A stretch of DNA of 64,000 bases from NCBI GenBank assembly GCA_964485515.1, contig CAZALT010000002.1:1-64000 (forward strand), written 5' to 3'. The notes beneath the pieces were generated by a model. It saw nothing but the letters and a program-made list of their open reading frames with translations. It searched no databases and was not told the origin of the DNA. The translations under genes and the position numbers were made by a program. Positions 7,743 through 15,914 of this stretch are shown in pieces. The stretch's first letter is position 1, and each line of letters opens with the position of its first letter. The stretch comes from CAZALT01 sp964485515. GTDB taxonomy: Bacteria > Actinomycetota > Acidimicrobiia > Acidimicrobiales > Acidimicrobilacustridaceae.

Positions 7743-8842
7743 GGGTTCGTGGCCTCTGGTGACGAGGTTTGGCTGGGTGGAATCCATCCGTGAGGACCAC
7801 GAAGTGCCGCTGGACCACTGGCGCGGACAAGCCATCCGCGGCCAGTGATGGAGCTGGGATCGGGCACGGCTCCGCGTTCGCAGATCGCGACGACGCAACC
7901 GCCGAATCCGGCGCCCGTCAGGCGAGCACCAAGGATGCCTGGGACGCGCAGCATGCGCTCGACGGTGTCGTTCAGCGCTGGCGTCGACACCTCGAGGTCG
8001 TCGCGCAGGCTCTGATGGCTGGCGATCATGAGCTTGCCGAGGAGCTCGGCGTCCGACCGACCGAGTGCAGTGGCGGCTGCCCGAACCCGGATGCACTCGG
8101 TCGACACGTGCCTCGCACGCTTGCGGATGGTTGCATCGGCGATCGACTCGACGTCGCTTGCTGTCGCGTCGCGAAGGGGTCCGATCGACGCGGTGGCCAC
8201 GTCGAGGTCTGCCAGCCGCTGTGCGTACGGTGACAGGTCGAGACGGCGAGACTCACCCGAGTGCGTGACCACGACGTCGATGTCGTCAGGCATGGCAAGC
8301 GGTTCGACCGCGTTGTCCGCGAAGTCGATCAGCAGGGCGTGGCCATCCTGCCCGAACGCGCCGGCGAGTTGGTCGAGCAGTCCACACGGAACGCCGGTGG
8401 CGTGCTGCTCGATGGCCTGGCCCAGCTTGGCGAGCTCAATGGGTGTGCCGTCGAACCCGAGTGCGAGAGCGAGCGAAAGAGACAGCGCCGCGGAGGATGA
8501 CATGCCGGAACCGACCGGCAGGGACGACTCGATCCTGCCGCGAAGCCCGGTTTCGACGAGCATCGAGCGGCGCGCGCTGCAAACGAACCGAGACCAGTCG
8601 GGGCGGCCGTCGACGTCGTCCTCAGACGCGTCGAGGTCGAGGTCCGCGGTGTCGCCGAACTCGGTCGAATGCAGCCGGATGCGGCGACCCCCCTTCTGGC
8701 CGGTCACGGAGGTGCCGAGATCCGTTGCCATGGCGATCGACAACCCGTCGGAGTGATCGGTGTAGTCGCCGATCAGGACGACCCGGCCGGGAGCCCATGC
8801 GCTGATCATCGGACCGTCGGGCTGGTCGCCTTCCTCCCGCAT
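7739..8842 (-). CDS. galK: galactokinase
   Basis: A 367-residue GHMP kinase that phosphorylates galactose at C1 with ATP, the first step of the Leloir pathway. The galactokinase signature (APGRVVLIGDYTDHSDG), the ATP-binding loop LPVGSGMSSSAALSLS and the C-terminal GHMP motif RLTGAGFGGCVV are all present. The length is close to the usual 380. ATG 8842 overlaps the galT stop by 1 bp (TGATG); an internal ATG at 8809 sits nearer the conserved core. The gene lies between galT and a GH43 enzyme under the promoter of an alpha-L-rhamnosidase, suggesting galactose is released from the same glycoside. No galE or mutarotase is in the window. Confidence 0.93.
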   Translation of the reverse strand: MREEGDQPDGPMISAWAPGRVVLIGDYTDHSDGLSIAMATDLGTSVTGQKGGRRIRLHSTEFGDTADLDLDASEDDVDGRPDWSRFVCSARRSMLVETGLRGRIESSLPVGSGMSSSAALSLSLALALGFDGTPIELAKLGQAIEQHATGVPCGLLDQLAGAFGQDGHALLIDFADNAVEPLAMPDDIDVVVTHSGESRRLDLSPYAQRLADLDVATASIGPLRDATASDVESIADATIRKRARHVSTECIRVRAAATALGRSDAELLGKLMIASHQSLRDDLEVSTPALNDTVERMLRVPGILGARLTGAGFGGCVVAICERGAVPDPSSITGRGWLVRASGPAALRGPHGWIPPSQTSSPEATNP

Positions 8843-9717
8843 CAGTCGCGTGCCCTGCGCAAGAGATCAGCGCCTCGGCTGGGGTCGATCGGATTGAACC
8901 AGCTGCCACTGCCCAGCTCGCCCGCGGCGACGAAGCGGGGTACTCCCGCGTTGCGCAGGATCGGAGCGATATGCAGGTGCAGCCAGGCGGTCGGCCACGC
9001 TGCGCCGTCGGACGGCCGCTGGTGTATCCACATCATGAACGGCATCGGCGCGTCGAAGAGTGCGTCGAGGCGGCCGACGGCATCGATCAGGAGGCCAGCG
9101 AGGTCGTCTCTCGACGTCGGCTCCAACGTTGGCAGGTCGGGCACGGGATGCTGCGGAGCCAGCACGAGCTCGAAGGGCCAGCCCGCCGCGAACGGCACCC
9201 AGGCGCGCCACTGACCGATGGTGGCGACGAGACGGTCACCGGGAGCGGCAGGTCCGAGTCCTTGGACGAGTCGATCGCCTTGCAGCTCGACCAGAGCGGC
9301 GTCGGGCACGGTCGGCAGCGCGTAGATCTGGCCATGAGGGTGATGGATCGTCGCGCCCACCTCAGGGCCGCGGTTCTCGAAGACCAGCACGTAGGCGACG
9401 TCGGGTGCGGCGCCCAGAGCGTCGGTCCGGTCGGACCACAGATCGACGACCTTGCGGGCATCTTCCACAGAGAGGTCGGCGAACGAGGTGTCGTGGTGTG
9501 GCGTGTAGAGCACGACTTCGGCCTTCCCATCGGCAAGGGGCGGCCACCGGTTGGGGAAGGAGCGGACGTCGTACGGATCGGGCGCTTCTCGGCCGCCGGG
9601 ACAGAAGGGGCAGTTCTTCGTCGGGAGGTTCGGTCGGCTCTGGCGGTCGGGCACGATCCACGTCGACCTCCCCGTCAAGGGGTCGATGCGAGGTTCGGGC
9701 CCCGCCGACGAAGCCAT
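8842..9717 (-). CDS. galT: galactose-1-phosphate uridylyltransferase
   Basis: A protein of 291 residues from this start. It transfers UMP between UDP-glucose and galactose-1-phosphate. It shows the N-terminal CPFCPGG zinc-type CxxC region, FPNRWPPL, and the active-site HPHGQ motif (ATIHHPHGQIYALP) with the nucleophilic histidine. A longer start at 9756 would add 13 residues and overlap the rhamnosidase stop. The ATG at 9717 is preferred: GAAGG lies 8 bp upstream and the conserved sequence starts soon after. It belongs to the GalT branch of about 300 residues found in actinobacteria. Operon order is rhamnosidase, galT, galK, GH43. Confidence 0.88.
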   Translation of the reverse strand: MASSAGPEPRIDPLTGRSTWIVPDRQSRPNLPTKNCPFCPGGREAPDPYDVRSFPNRWPPLADGKAEVVLYTPHHDTSFADLSVEDARKVVDLWSDRTDALGAAPDVAYVLVFENRGPEVGATIHHPHGQIYALPTVPDAALVELQGDRLVQGLGPAAPGDRLVATIGQWRAWVPFAAGWPFELVLAPQHPVPDLPTLEPTSRDDLAGLLIDAVGRLDALFDAPMPFMMWIHQRPSDGAAWPTAWLHLHIAPILRNAGVPRFVAAGELGSGSWFNPIDPSRGADLLRRARD

Positions 9718-9728
9718 CCGGGACGCCT

Positions 9729-12314
9729 TCACGGGGTCGGGCACGAGTACTCCCATGCTCCGGGACCGACGAGGCGGGATGTGCCGTCACTCAGGATCAC
9801 CTCCGCCTCGGTCCCCGGCGGCACGGTGACCGCGAGGTCGAATCGGCCTTCGACGAGCCGCCACCTCGATTCGATGCGACCGTGGGGTGTCTCGAGCGCG
9901 CCCTCGGCCCAGGTCACGCCGCCCCCGGGCGTCGGAGCGATCCGGAACCGCCGGAACGCGACGTGTCCATCGACCTGCTGGATGCCAGCGACGTAGCGGT
10001 GAAGGAAGCTCACGACCGCACCCTTGCTGTAGTGGTTCAACGACGCATGCGCGACACCGTCGGCATCGATGCCTTCCCATTCTTCCCAGACGGTGGTCGC
10101 CCCGCGGTCGACCATCGTGAGCCACGACGGCGGGGAGTCCTGCAGCAAGAGGTCGAAGGCGACGTCGAGGTGTCCGGAATCAGCCAGCACGGGGAGGAGG
10201 TAGGGCGTGGCGAGGAAACCGGTTCCCAGGTGAGTCCCGGCTGCTCTGATGAGATCCACCAGACGCCCTGCCGTCCGGGCTCGAAGCTCGTCCGGGACCA
10301 GGTCGAACGCGAGAGCACGAACGTGGGCGGCTTGGGTGTCGGGCGAGATCGAACCTGACGCATCGAGGTACTCCGCGCGCCAGGCGTTCAGTGCGCCGCC
10401 CGCCAGCTCGGCCAAGCGTTCGGCCTCCGCATCGTGTCCGAGGACTCGCCCGATGTCTGCGGCGCGGCGCGCGCTGAGGTGGAGGTAGGCAGTTCCGACG
10501 TGACCCTGGTCTGCTGACCACCAGGGTTCTCCGTCGGTCTCGGGCTCGCACCACTCACCCCAGTGCCAACCGCCGTCCCACAAGTACCGCTCGTGCGGCC
10601 GCGGTGCGGGACTCTTCTCGACGCGGGAGGGGTGACGCTTCGTCCTCGCAGATGTCGCCGCGAAATCGAGCCAACGGAGCATGGTCGGCCAGAGCTCGTC
10701 GAGGACATCGACGTCTCCGTAACGGCGGTAGATCTCCCACGGTACGAGCACGCAGGCGTCACCCCAGCCCGACGAACCCATGAGTCCGTACCAGGTGAGG
10801 TCCTCGTTCGCGACAGCCACCCTCCGTCTTGGGTCGGGTGCGTAGTTGCCCAGGAGCCCACCCGGGAGCTGCTCAGCGGCGAGGTCTCGTAGCCACTTGA
10901 TCGAGAAGCCGGCTACGTCGTACATCTCGGCTGCAGTCGGGGCGAAGATCTGCCAGTCGCCGGTCCATCCGGATCGTTCCCGATGAGGACAGTCGGTGGG
11001 GATGTCACAGGCGTTGTCTCGGAAGCTCCAGTCAGCGATCTCGCGAAGGCGATTGATCCGGTCGTTGCTGCAGCGGAACCATCCGGTTCTCCGGAGATCG
11101 GTGTGGGTGACCACGCCGGTGACATCGTCGGACGTCAGGGTGGTGCGGTGACCCTCGATGCGGGCGTACTGAAAGCCGTGCAGGGTGTGGCGCGGTTCGA
11201 AGGCGCCGTCATCCCGGTCGCCGAGGGTCACCTGATCGACTGGAGGGACCCGACCGTCCTGCCCGAAGGTGAGGTGGTCGAACGTGACATCGCCGTGCTC
11301 GTCGAGGGCTTCGCCGTAGGTCAGCGTGTAGGTGGTCCCTTCGGGGTCGACGGTCGCGAGTCGGAGACGTCCGGTGATGTTCTGTCCCAGGTCGACGATC
11401 TGGACGTCCTCGTCGAGCCGTCGGATGGTGACGGGAGGGATCTCCTGGACGGCTCGGACGGGTGGACAGGGCGACGTCGTGAGGTTGTCGAATCCCCAGG
11501 TCTTGGTGGCGACCGGACTCCACGGTCCGGGAGCTCTGCGCCGGTCTTCGACCTGCCCAGCCATGAGGTCTGCCGACACGATCGGCCCCGTCGTCGCCTC
11601 CCAGTCCGCGCCGGTCGACACGACGAGCGAGCCTGCCTCGAGTTGGCCGAGAAAGGCGACGGTCTCACCGAAGCCATCGCCTCGCTGCTTGTCACCGTGC
11701 ATGCCGCGGTACCAGCCGTCGCTGAGGACGACTTCCCATCGGTTCTTCCCGGCGAGCAAGAGGTGATCGATGTCGAAGGTCTGCACCTGGAGGCTCGATG
11801 GGTAGCTGGTGAATCCCGGGGTGAACTCGAGATCGCCGACTCGTCGTCCGTTCAGGAACGTCTCGTAGATCCCGTGCGCAGTGGCGTACAGGCGGGAGCG
11901 TTGCGCCGGCTTCTCGATCGAGAAGTCATGACGGAAGATCCAGGCCGGACGCCTGCCCGGAGGGAGCGAATCGACCTCAACGGGCTCGATCCAGGAGGCC
12001 TGCCAGTCGGTCGGGTCGAGCAGGCCGACCTCGATGACGGAAGGCTCGGACCACGCAGATGGTCGGGCGCCGAGCCAGCTGCGCACACGCCACTCGATGC
12101 GATCGCGAGACCGCAGATCGTCGAAGGGCCAGGGGACCAGAACCGATTCCGCCGAGTCGATCTTTGCGTGCCGTCGATCGTCCAGAGCGATCTCGTAGGC
12201 GGTCTGGCGAACGGAGTCTGTGGGGAGCCACCACGACAGGCGAGGGCGACGCACGTCCGTACCGAGGACCGGACCCTCGAGGTGCTCGCAGCGGAGCCGA
12301 GTTGGGGAACGCAT
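9729..12314 (-). CDS. alpha-L-rhamnosidase, GH78 family
   Basis: An 861-residue inverting glycosidase that removes terminal alpha-L-rhamnose. N-terminal beta-sandwich domains (Bac_rhamnosid_N type, with RLRCEHLEGP and PRLSWWLP) precede an (alpha/alpha)6 barrel whose hallmark DCPHRERSGWTGD contains catalytic acidic residues. It ends with a C-terminal beta-domain. No signal peptide is seen, so it probably acts in the cytoplasm on imported glycosides. The ATG at 12314 is chosen because the extra 52 codons upstream cross the promoter and the LacI-type operator. It is the first gene of a leftward operon and is divergent from the binding-protein gene of the transporter. Confidence 0.9.
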   Translation of the reverse strand: MRSPTRLRCEHLEGPVLGTDVRRPRLSWWLPTDSVRQTAYEIALDDRRHAKIDSAESVLVPWPFDDLRSRDRIEWRVRSWLGARPSAWSEPSVIEVGLLDPTDWQASWIEPVEVDSLPPGRRPAWIFRHDFSIEKPAQRSRLYATAHGIYETFLNGRRVGDLEFTPGFTSYPSSLQVQTFDIDHLLLAGKNRWEVVLSDGWYRGMHGDKQRGDGFGETVAFLGQLEAGSLVVSTGADWEATTGPIVSADLMAGQVEDRRRAPGPWSPVATKTWGFDNLTTSPCPPVRAVQEIPPVTIRRLDEDVQIVDLGQNITGRLRLATVDPEGTTYTLTYGEALDEHGDVTFDHLTFGQDGRVPPVDQVTLGDRDDGAFEPRHTLHGFQYARIEGHRTTLTSDDVTGVVTHTDLRRTGWFRCSNDRINRLREIADWSFRDNACDIPTDCPHRERSGWTGDWQIFAPTAAEMYDVAGFSIKWLRDLAAEQLPGGLLGNYAPDPRRRVAVANEDLTWYGLMGSSGWGDACVLVPWEIYRRYGDVDVLDELWPTMLRWLDFAATSARTKRHPSRVEKSPAPRPHERYLWDGGWHWGEWCEPETDGEPWWSADQGHVGTAYLHLSARRAADIGRVLGHDAEAERLAELAGGALNAWRAEYLDASGSISPDTQAAHVRALAFDLVPDELRARTAGRLVDLIRAAGTHLGTGFLATPYLLPVLADSGHLDVAFDLLLQDSPPSWLTMVDRGATTVWEEWEGIDADGVAHASLNHYSKGAVVSFLHRYVAGIQQVDGHVAFRRFRIAPTPGGGVTWAEGALETPHGRIESRWRLVEGRFDLAVTVPPGTEAEVILSDGTSRLVGPGAWEYSCPTP

Positions 12315-12329
12315 CGGTTCGCAGGTTAC

Positions 12330-12343
12330 TACAAACGTTTGCA
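12330..12343. promoter_or_regulatory. LacI-type operator 1
   Basis: The 14-mer TACAAACGTTTGCA contains the perfect 10-bp palindrome CAAACGTTTG and differs by one base from the fully symmetric TGCAAACGTTTGCA typical of LacI/GalR operators. It sits 16 bp upstream of the GH78 start and 66 bp upstream of the binding-protein start, in the middle of the 95-bp divergent promoter. A near-identical site at 27039-27052 lies between the second pair of divergent operons. The LacI protein encoded at 18782-19771 is the obvious candidate to bind both. Confidence 0.75.
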
Positions 12344-12409
12344 TTGCCGAGGTGCTTCGTTTACCTTCGGTTGTTGAACTGTGACGAACGCAACACTGGA
12401 GTGCTTCTG

Positions 12410-13699
12410 ATGCGAAAGCTCGCCGCCCTGATTTCCGTGACGCTTCTTCTGGCCGTCGGGTGCAAATCAACCGACCCGGAGGAGGCCGGGACGTCTCCGA
12501 CGTCGGCGGCTGCGTCAGGTGAGGCGGTCGTCGATGACCGCGCTCCCGGAGTCACCGACACGGAGGTCAAGGTGGGGGTCACCTACCCCGACTTCGAGGC
12601 GCTCGGCGATGCCGTCAACATCAACCACGGCGACTACGAGGCGGTGTACACCGCCGTGATCGATGACCTGAACGCGGGGGGCGGCATCAACGGGCGCAAG
12701 GTCGTGCCCGTCTTCGGAGCCGTGGATCCGTCGAAGTCGACATCGACCGATCAGGTCTGCACGGCGCTGACGCAGGACGATCCCGTGTTCGTTGCTCTCG
12801 GCCTCTTCTTCGGCGAGAGCGTCATGTGCTTCGTGAACGTGAACGAAACCGCGGTGATCGGCGGGGACATGACGGAGGAGCGCCTGGCCCAGGCGCGGGC
12901 GCCGTGGTTCGCGTTCGACGTCAGCACCGACGCGCTCGTCTCAGCCGTCGACACGTTCGTGGCCGAGGGCGAGCTCGACGGTTCAGTCGCCATCTTCATG
13001 ACCGATCAGGACCAGGCGATCTACGAGAGCATGATCCTGCCCATGCTCCAAGAGGCTGATGTCAACATCGTCGAGACGTCGATCCTGAACTCGGCGTTGG
13101 ACCCTGAGCAGCTCTCGGCCGAGGCGCGGACGGCCTTTCAGAAGTTCGAGTTGGTGCAGGCAGACACGATCCTGTCGATCGGTCAGGGCACGGCCGGCGG
13201 CGTGTTCGACGGGTTGGCGGACTTGCCGGCCTACCGACCGAGCCTCCTCTTCACCTCGACCAACTCCGTCAACGCCTATGCAAAGGACACGACTCGCGAC
13301 GCATCCGTGTTCGAGGGGGCTATCGCCATGGGCGTCTACGGCCCACCAGATGCCTACCTCGAACTCGGTGGCATCACCGAAGCGTGCTTCGACGTCATCC
13401 GAGCAGCTGGCATCGAGCTGAACCCGCCGTCGGAGGTGGCGCCAGGCGATCCGAACACCGTGGTCGCGGCGCTCGCTGCGTGTCAGCAGATCGCGCTGCT
13501 GGAGGCGCTGCTCGAGGGCGCTGGGCCCGAGCTCAACTACGGAACCTTCCAGACAGCGGGCTACAACCTCGGCGAGATCGAGCTCCCCGGCGAACCCAAG
13601 CCGTTCTTCTACGGCCCGCCCCCGTCTATCGACGGCGACCGTGAGCTGTACCGCTTCGTGTTCGACGTGAACGAACGCGCCTTCGTACAGGCGCCATAG
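12410..13699 (+). CDS. extracellular substrate-binding lipoprotein (Leu/Ile/Val-type periplasmic binding protein)
   Basis: A 429-residue protein. An N-terminal signal (MRKLAALISVTLLLAVGC) ends in a slightly atypical lipobox with Cys at about residue 18, followed by a Thr/Ser/Ala linker. The mature part is a type I periplasmic-binding fold (Peripla_BP_6: VGVTYPDFEALG near the start, GGGINGRKV). It would capture the solute for the two fused HAAT-type transporter proteins directly downstream (31 bp, then 1-bp overlap). Members bind amino acids, amides, nucleosides or small aromatics. Given the locus, a sugar or glycoside ligand is inferred but not proven. The ATG at 12410 is chosen for the signal peptide. 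Confidence 0.85.
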   Translation: MRKLAALISVTLLLAVGCKSTDPEEAGTSPTSAAASGEAVVDDRAPGVTDTEVKVGVTYPDFEALGDAVNINHGDYEAVYTAVIDDLNAGGGINGRKVVPVFGAVDPSKSTSTDQVCTALTQDDPVFVALGLFFGESVMCFVNVNETAVIGGDMTEERLAQARAPWFAFDVSTDALVSAVDTFVAEGELDGSVAIFMTDQDQAIYESMILPMLQEADVNIVETSILNSALDPEQLSAEARTAFQKFELVQADTILSIGQGTAGGVFDGLADLPAYRPSLLFTSTNSVNAYAKDTTRDASVFEGAIAMGVYGPPDAYLELGGITEACFDVIRAAGIELNPPSEVAPGDPNTVVAALAACQQIALLEALLEGAGPELNYGTFQTAGYNLGEIELPGEPKPFFYGPPPSIDGDRELYRFVFDVNERAFVQAP

Positions 13700-13730
13700 G
13701 CGTCCGACCCGTCTCGGAAGGCTCCTCTAC

Positions 13731-15914
13731 ATGAGCGATCAGGAATCGGCGGCAACCGCCCTCGCAGGGAACATCCTCGACATCGAGGACGAGGTCAGCA
13801 GCGCGCCAGCCGAGGTCGACGTCGCCGAGGAGGACCTACCTGGCGTCGGCGAGAAGCTCTACCTTCGCGACGCGCTGCGCATGGGCGGCGCGTACACGAT
13901 CGTGGTGCTCGTCCTGCTGAACTCGCTCGACGAGCTCGAGTCGGCAGCGCTCGGGACGCTGGCTCCTGACATCCGTGACTCGTTGGGAGTGAGCAACGGC
14001 GTCATCGTCTTCATCGTCGCCGCGACATCCGGCTTCCTCGTGCTCGGTGCGCTCCCCATGGGTTGGCTGGCCGACCGCTTCCGTCGTGGACGAATCATCG
14101 GGTTCGCGAGCCTCGCGTTCGCCGGGCTGGTCGCGCTGTCCGGTTTCGCGGTGAACGCCTTCATGCTGTTCCTCGCCCGCGCCGGCGTCGGAGTCGCAAA
14201 GTCGAACACGCTCGTCGTGCACGGGTCGCTTCTCGCCGACCAGTACCCGATCGCCACGCGCGGTCGGATGGCTGCGATCACAACTACCGCCGGTCGCGTG
14301 GTCGGCACGCTGAGCCCGTTGGCCGTCGGCGGCATCGCGGTGCTCGCTGGTGGCTCGAGTGGCTGGCGATGGGCGTTCTTCGTGCTCGCCATCCCCGTCG
14401 CGATCCTCGCCTGGTTTGCCTTTCGTCTCCCCGAGCCACCTCGCGGTCAGTACGAGAAGAAGGATGTGTTGGGCGAAGTCTTCGAGGATGCCGATCCCGC
14501 GCCCATCTCGATCGAGGCGGCCTTCGCTCGTCTCCTGCAGATCGGCACGATACGAACCGCAGTGTTCGGCTTCGCAGCTCTCGGGTTCGGCCTCTTCACG
14601 GTTCCCGTCGTCGCGAGCATCTTCTTGGAGGAGGAGTACGGCCTCGATTCCTTCGGTCGCGGAGCGGTGACGACCGTGACCGGTGTTGTCGCACTGGTCT
14701 TCTTGCCCTTCGTCGGTCGGGCGTACGACTCTTCCTACCAAGCAGATCCTGCTCGCGCGCTGCGCTTGCTCGCCTGGCTGATCCTGCCCACCGCGGTGCT
14801 GACCCCGCTTCAGTTCATGATGCCGAACCCGGTGCTCTACGCGATCGTGGCGACCGTGCCAGCGGTGATGCTCGCGGCCGCGTTCACCTGCGTCCAACCG
14901 CTCCTGCTGACCGTCGTGCCCTACCAGCTCCGCGGCATCGGTGCCGCGCTGGGCGCGGTCTATCTGTTCTTCGTCGGGGCCGTCGGGGGCGCTCTGCTGT
15001 CGGCGCTCCTGGTCGACGCGTTCGGGCCGCGGCTCACCGTGTTGGTGATCGCCTTTCCCTCGTCCCTCGTGGGAGGACTGCTTCTGCTGCGCGGCTCGAC
15101 GTACGTCCACGATGACCTGGCCATGATCGTCAACGAGCTTCGAGACGAGCAGGCCGAACACGAACGGATGCAAGAAGACCTCGCCGACGTGCCCGCGATC
15201 CAGGCCAGTCACCTCGACTTCTCCTACGGCCCGGTGCAGATCCTGTTCGACGTCGGGTTCGAGGTGCGCACAGGCGAGACGCTCGCCCTGCTCGGCACCA
15301 ACGGCGCGGGGAAGTCGACCGTGCTCCGCGCCATCGCCGGATTGGGCACGCCCTCTCGAGGCGCGGTGCGTCACCACGGTCGATCCATCACCTACGCCGC
15401 TCCCGAGCAGCGCACCCGGGCGGGGATCCTCCTTCTGCCGGGTGGCAAGAGCGTGTTCGGAGACATGACCGTGCTGGAGAACCTCGAGATGGCGACGTGG
15501 AACTTCCGCAGTGACAAGGAGGATCTGCAACGGCGGATCGATGCATCACTCGAGCTCTTCCCCGAGCTGAAGGCCCTCGAGCTTCAGCGGGCCTCGTCAC
15601 TGTCCGGCGGTCAGCAGCAGATGCTGGCTCTCGCAGGTGTCATCGCATGTGAGCCCGATGTGCTGATGATCGACGAGCTCTCGCTCGGTCTTGCGCCCGT
15701 GATCGTCGAGCGACTGGTGGAGGTGATCCGGCAGCTCCGAGAGCGGAACATGACGATCATCGTCGTCGAGCAGTCCCTCAACGTGGCAGCCGCCATCGCC
15801 GACCGAGCGGTGTTCCTCGAGAAGGGCCATGTGAGGTTCGAGGGAGCCATCGCGGACCTTGTCGAACGTGATGATCTTGCTCGGGCCGTCTTCCTCGGTG
15901 CCGAGGGCGGCTGA
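13731..15914 (+). CDS. MFS permease fused to a LivF-type ABC ATPase
   Basis: A 727-residue fusion. Residues about 45-455 are a 12-helix major facilitator protein with a loop motif GWLADRFRRGR between TM2 and TM3. A short linker rich in Glu/Asp (about 460-485) leads to a complete ATP-binding cassette. Its Walker A is GTNGAGKST (about 522-530), signature LSGGQQQM (about 624), Walker B VLMIDE (about 643-648) and a switch His-like region VEQSL. The cassette resembles LivF of branched-chain amino acid transporters. The gene is followed, with a 1-bp overlap, by a LivH-LivM-LivG fusion lacking a LivF partner, so this cassette probably completes that ABC transporter. The role of the MFS half is unknown. 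The frame is open throughout with no repeat or frameshift at the junction. Confidence 0.85.
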   Translation: MSDQESAATALAGNILDIEDEVSSAPAEVDVAEEDLPGVGEKLYLRDALRMGGAYTIVVLVLLNSLDELESAALGTLAPDIRDSLGVSNGVIVFIVAATSGFLVLGALPMGWLADRFRRGRIIGFASLAFAGLVALSGFAVNAFMLFLARAGVGVAKSNTLVVHGSLLADQYPIATRGRMAAITTTAGRVVGTLSPLAVGGIAVLAGGSSGWRWAFFVLAIPVAILAWFAFRLPEPPRGQYEKKDVLGEVFEDADPAPISIEAAFARLLQIGTIRTAVFGFAALGFGLFTVPVVASIFLEEEYGLDSFGRGAVTTVTGVVALVFLPFVGRAYDSSYQADPARALRLLAWLILPTAVLTPLQFMMPNPVLYAIVATVPAVMLAAAFTCVQPLLLTVVPYQLRGIGAALGAVYLFFVGAVGGALLSALLVDAFGPRLTVLVIAFPSSLVGGLLLLRGSTYVHDDLAMIVNELRDEQAEHERMQEDLADVPAIQASHLDFSYGPVQILFDVGFEVRTGETLALLGTNGAGKSTVLRAIAGLGTPSRGAVRHHGRSITYAAPEQRTRAGILLLPGGKSVFGDMTVLENLEMATWNFRSDKEDLQRRIDASLELFPELKALELQRASSLSGGQQQMLALAGVIACEPDVLMIDELSLGLAPVIVERLVEVIRQLRERNMTIIVVEQSLNVAAAIADRAVFLEKGHVRFEGAIADLVERDDLARAVFLGAEGG

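Noticed and set aside
13836..15530. Minus-strand open frame of 564 codons opposite the MFS-LivF fusion
   Set aside because: Antisense shadow in high-GC DNA; the plus frame carries unmistakable MFS and ABC motifs.
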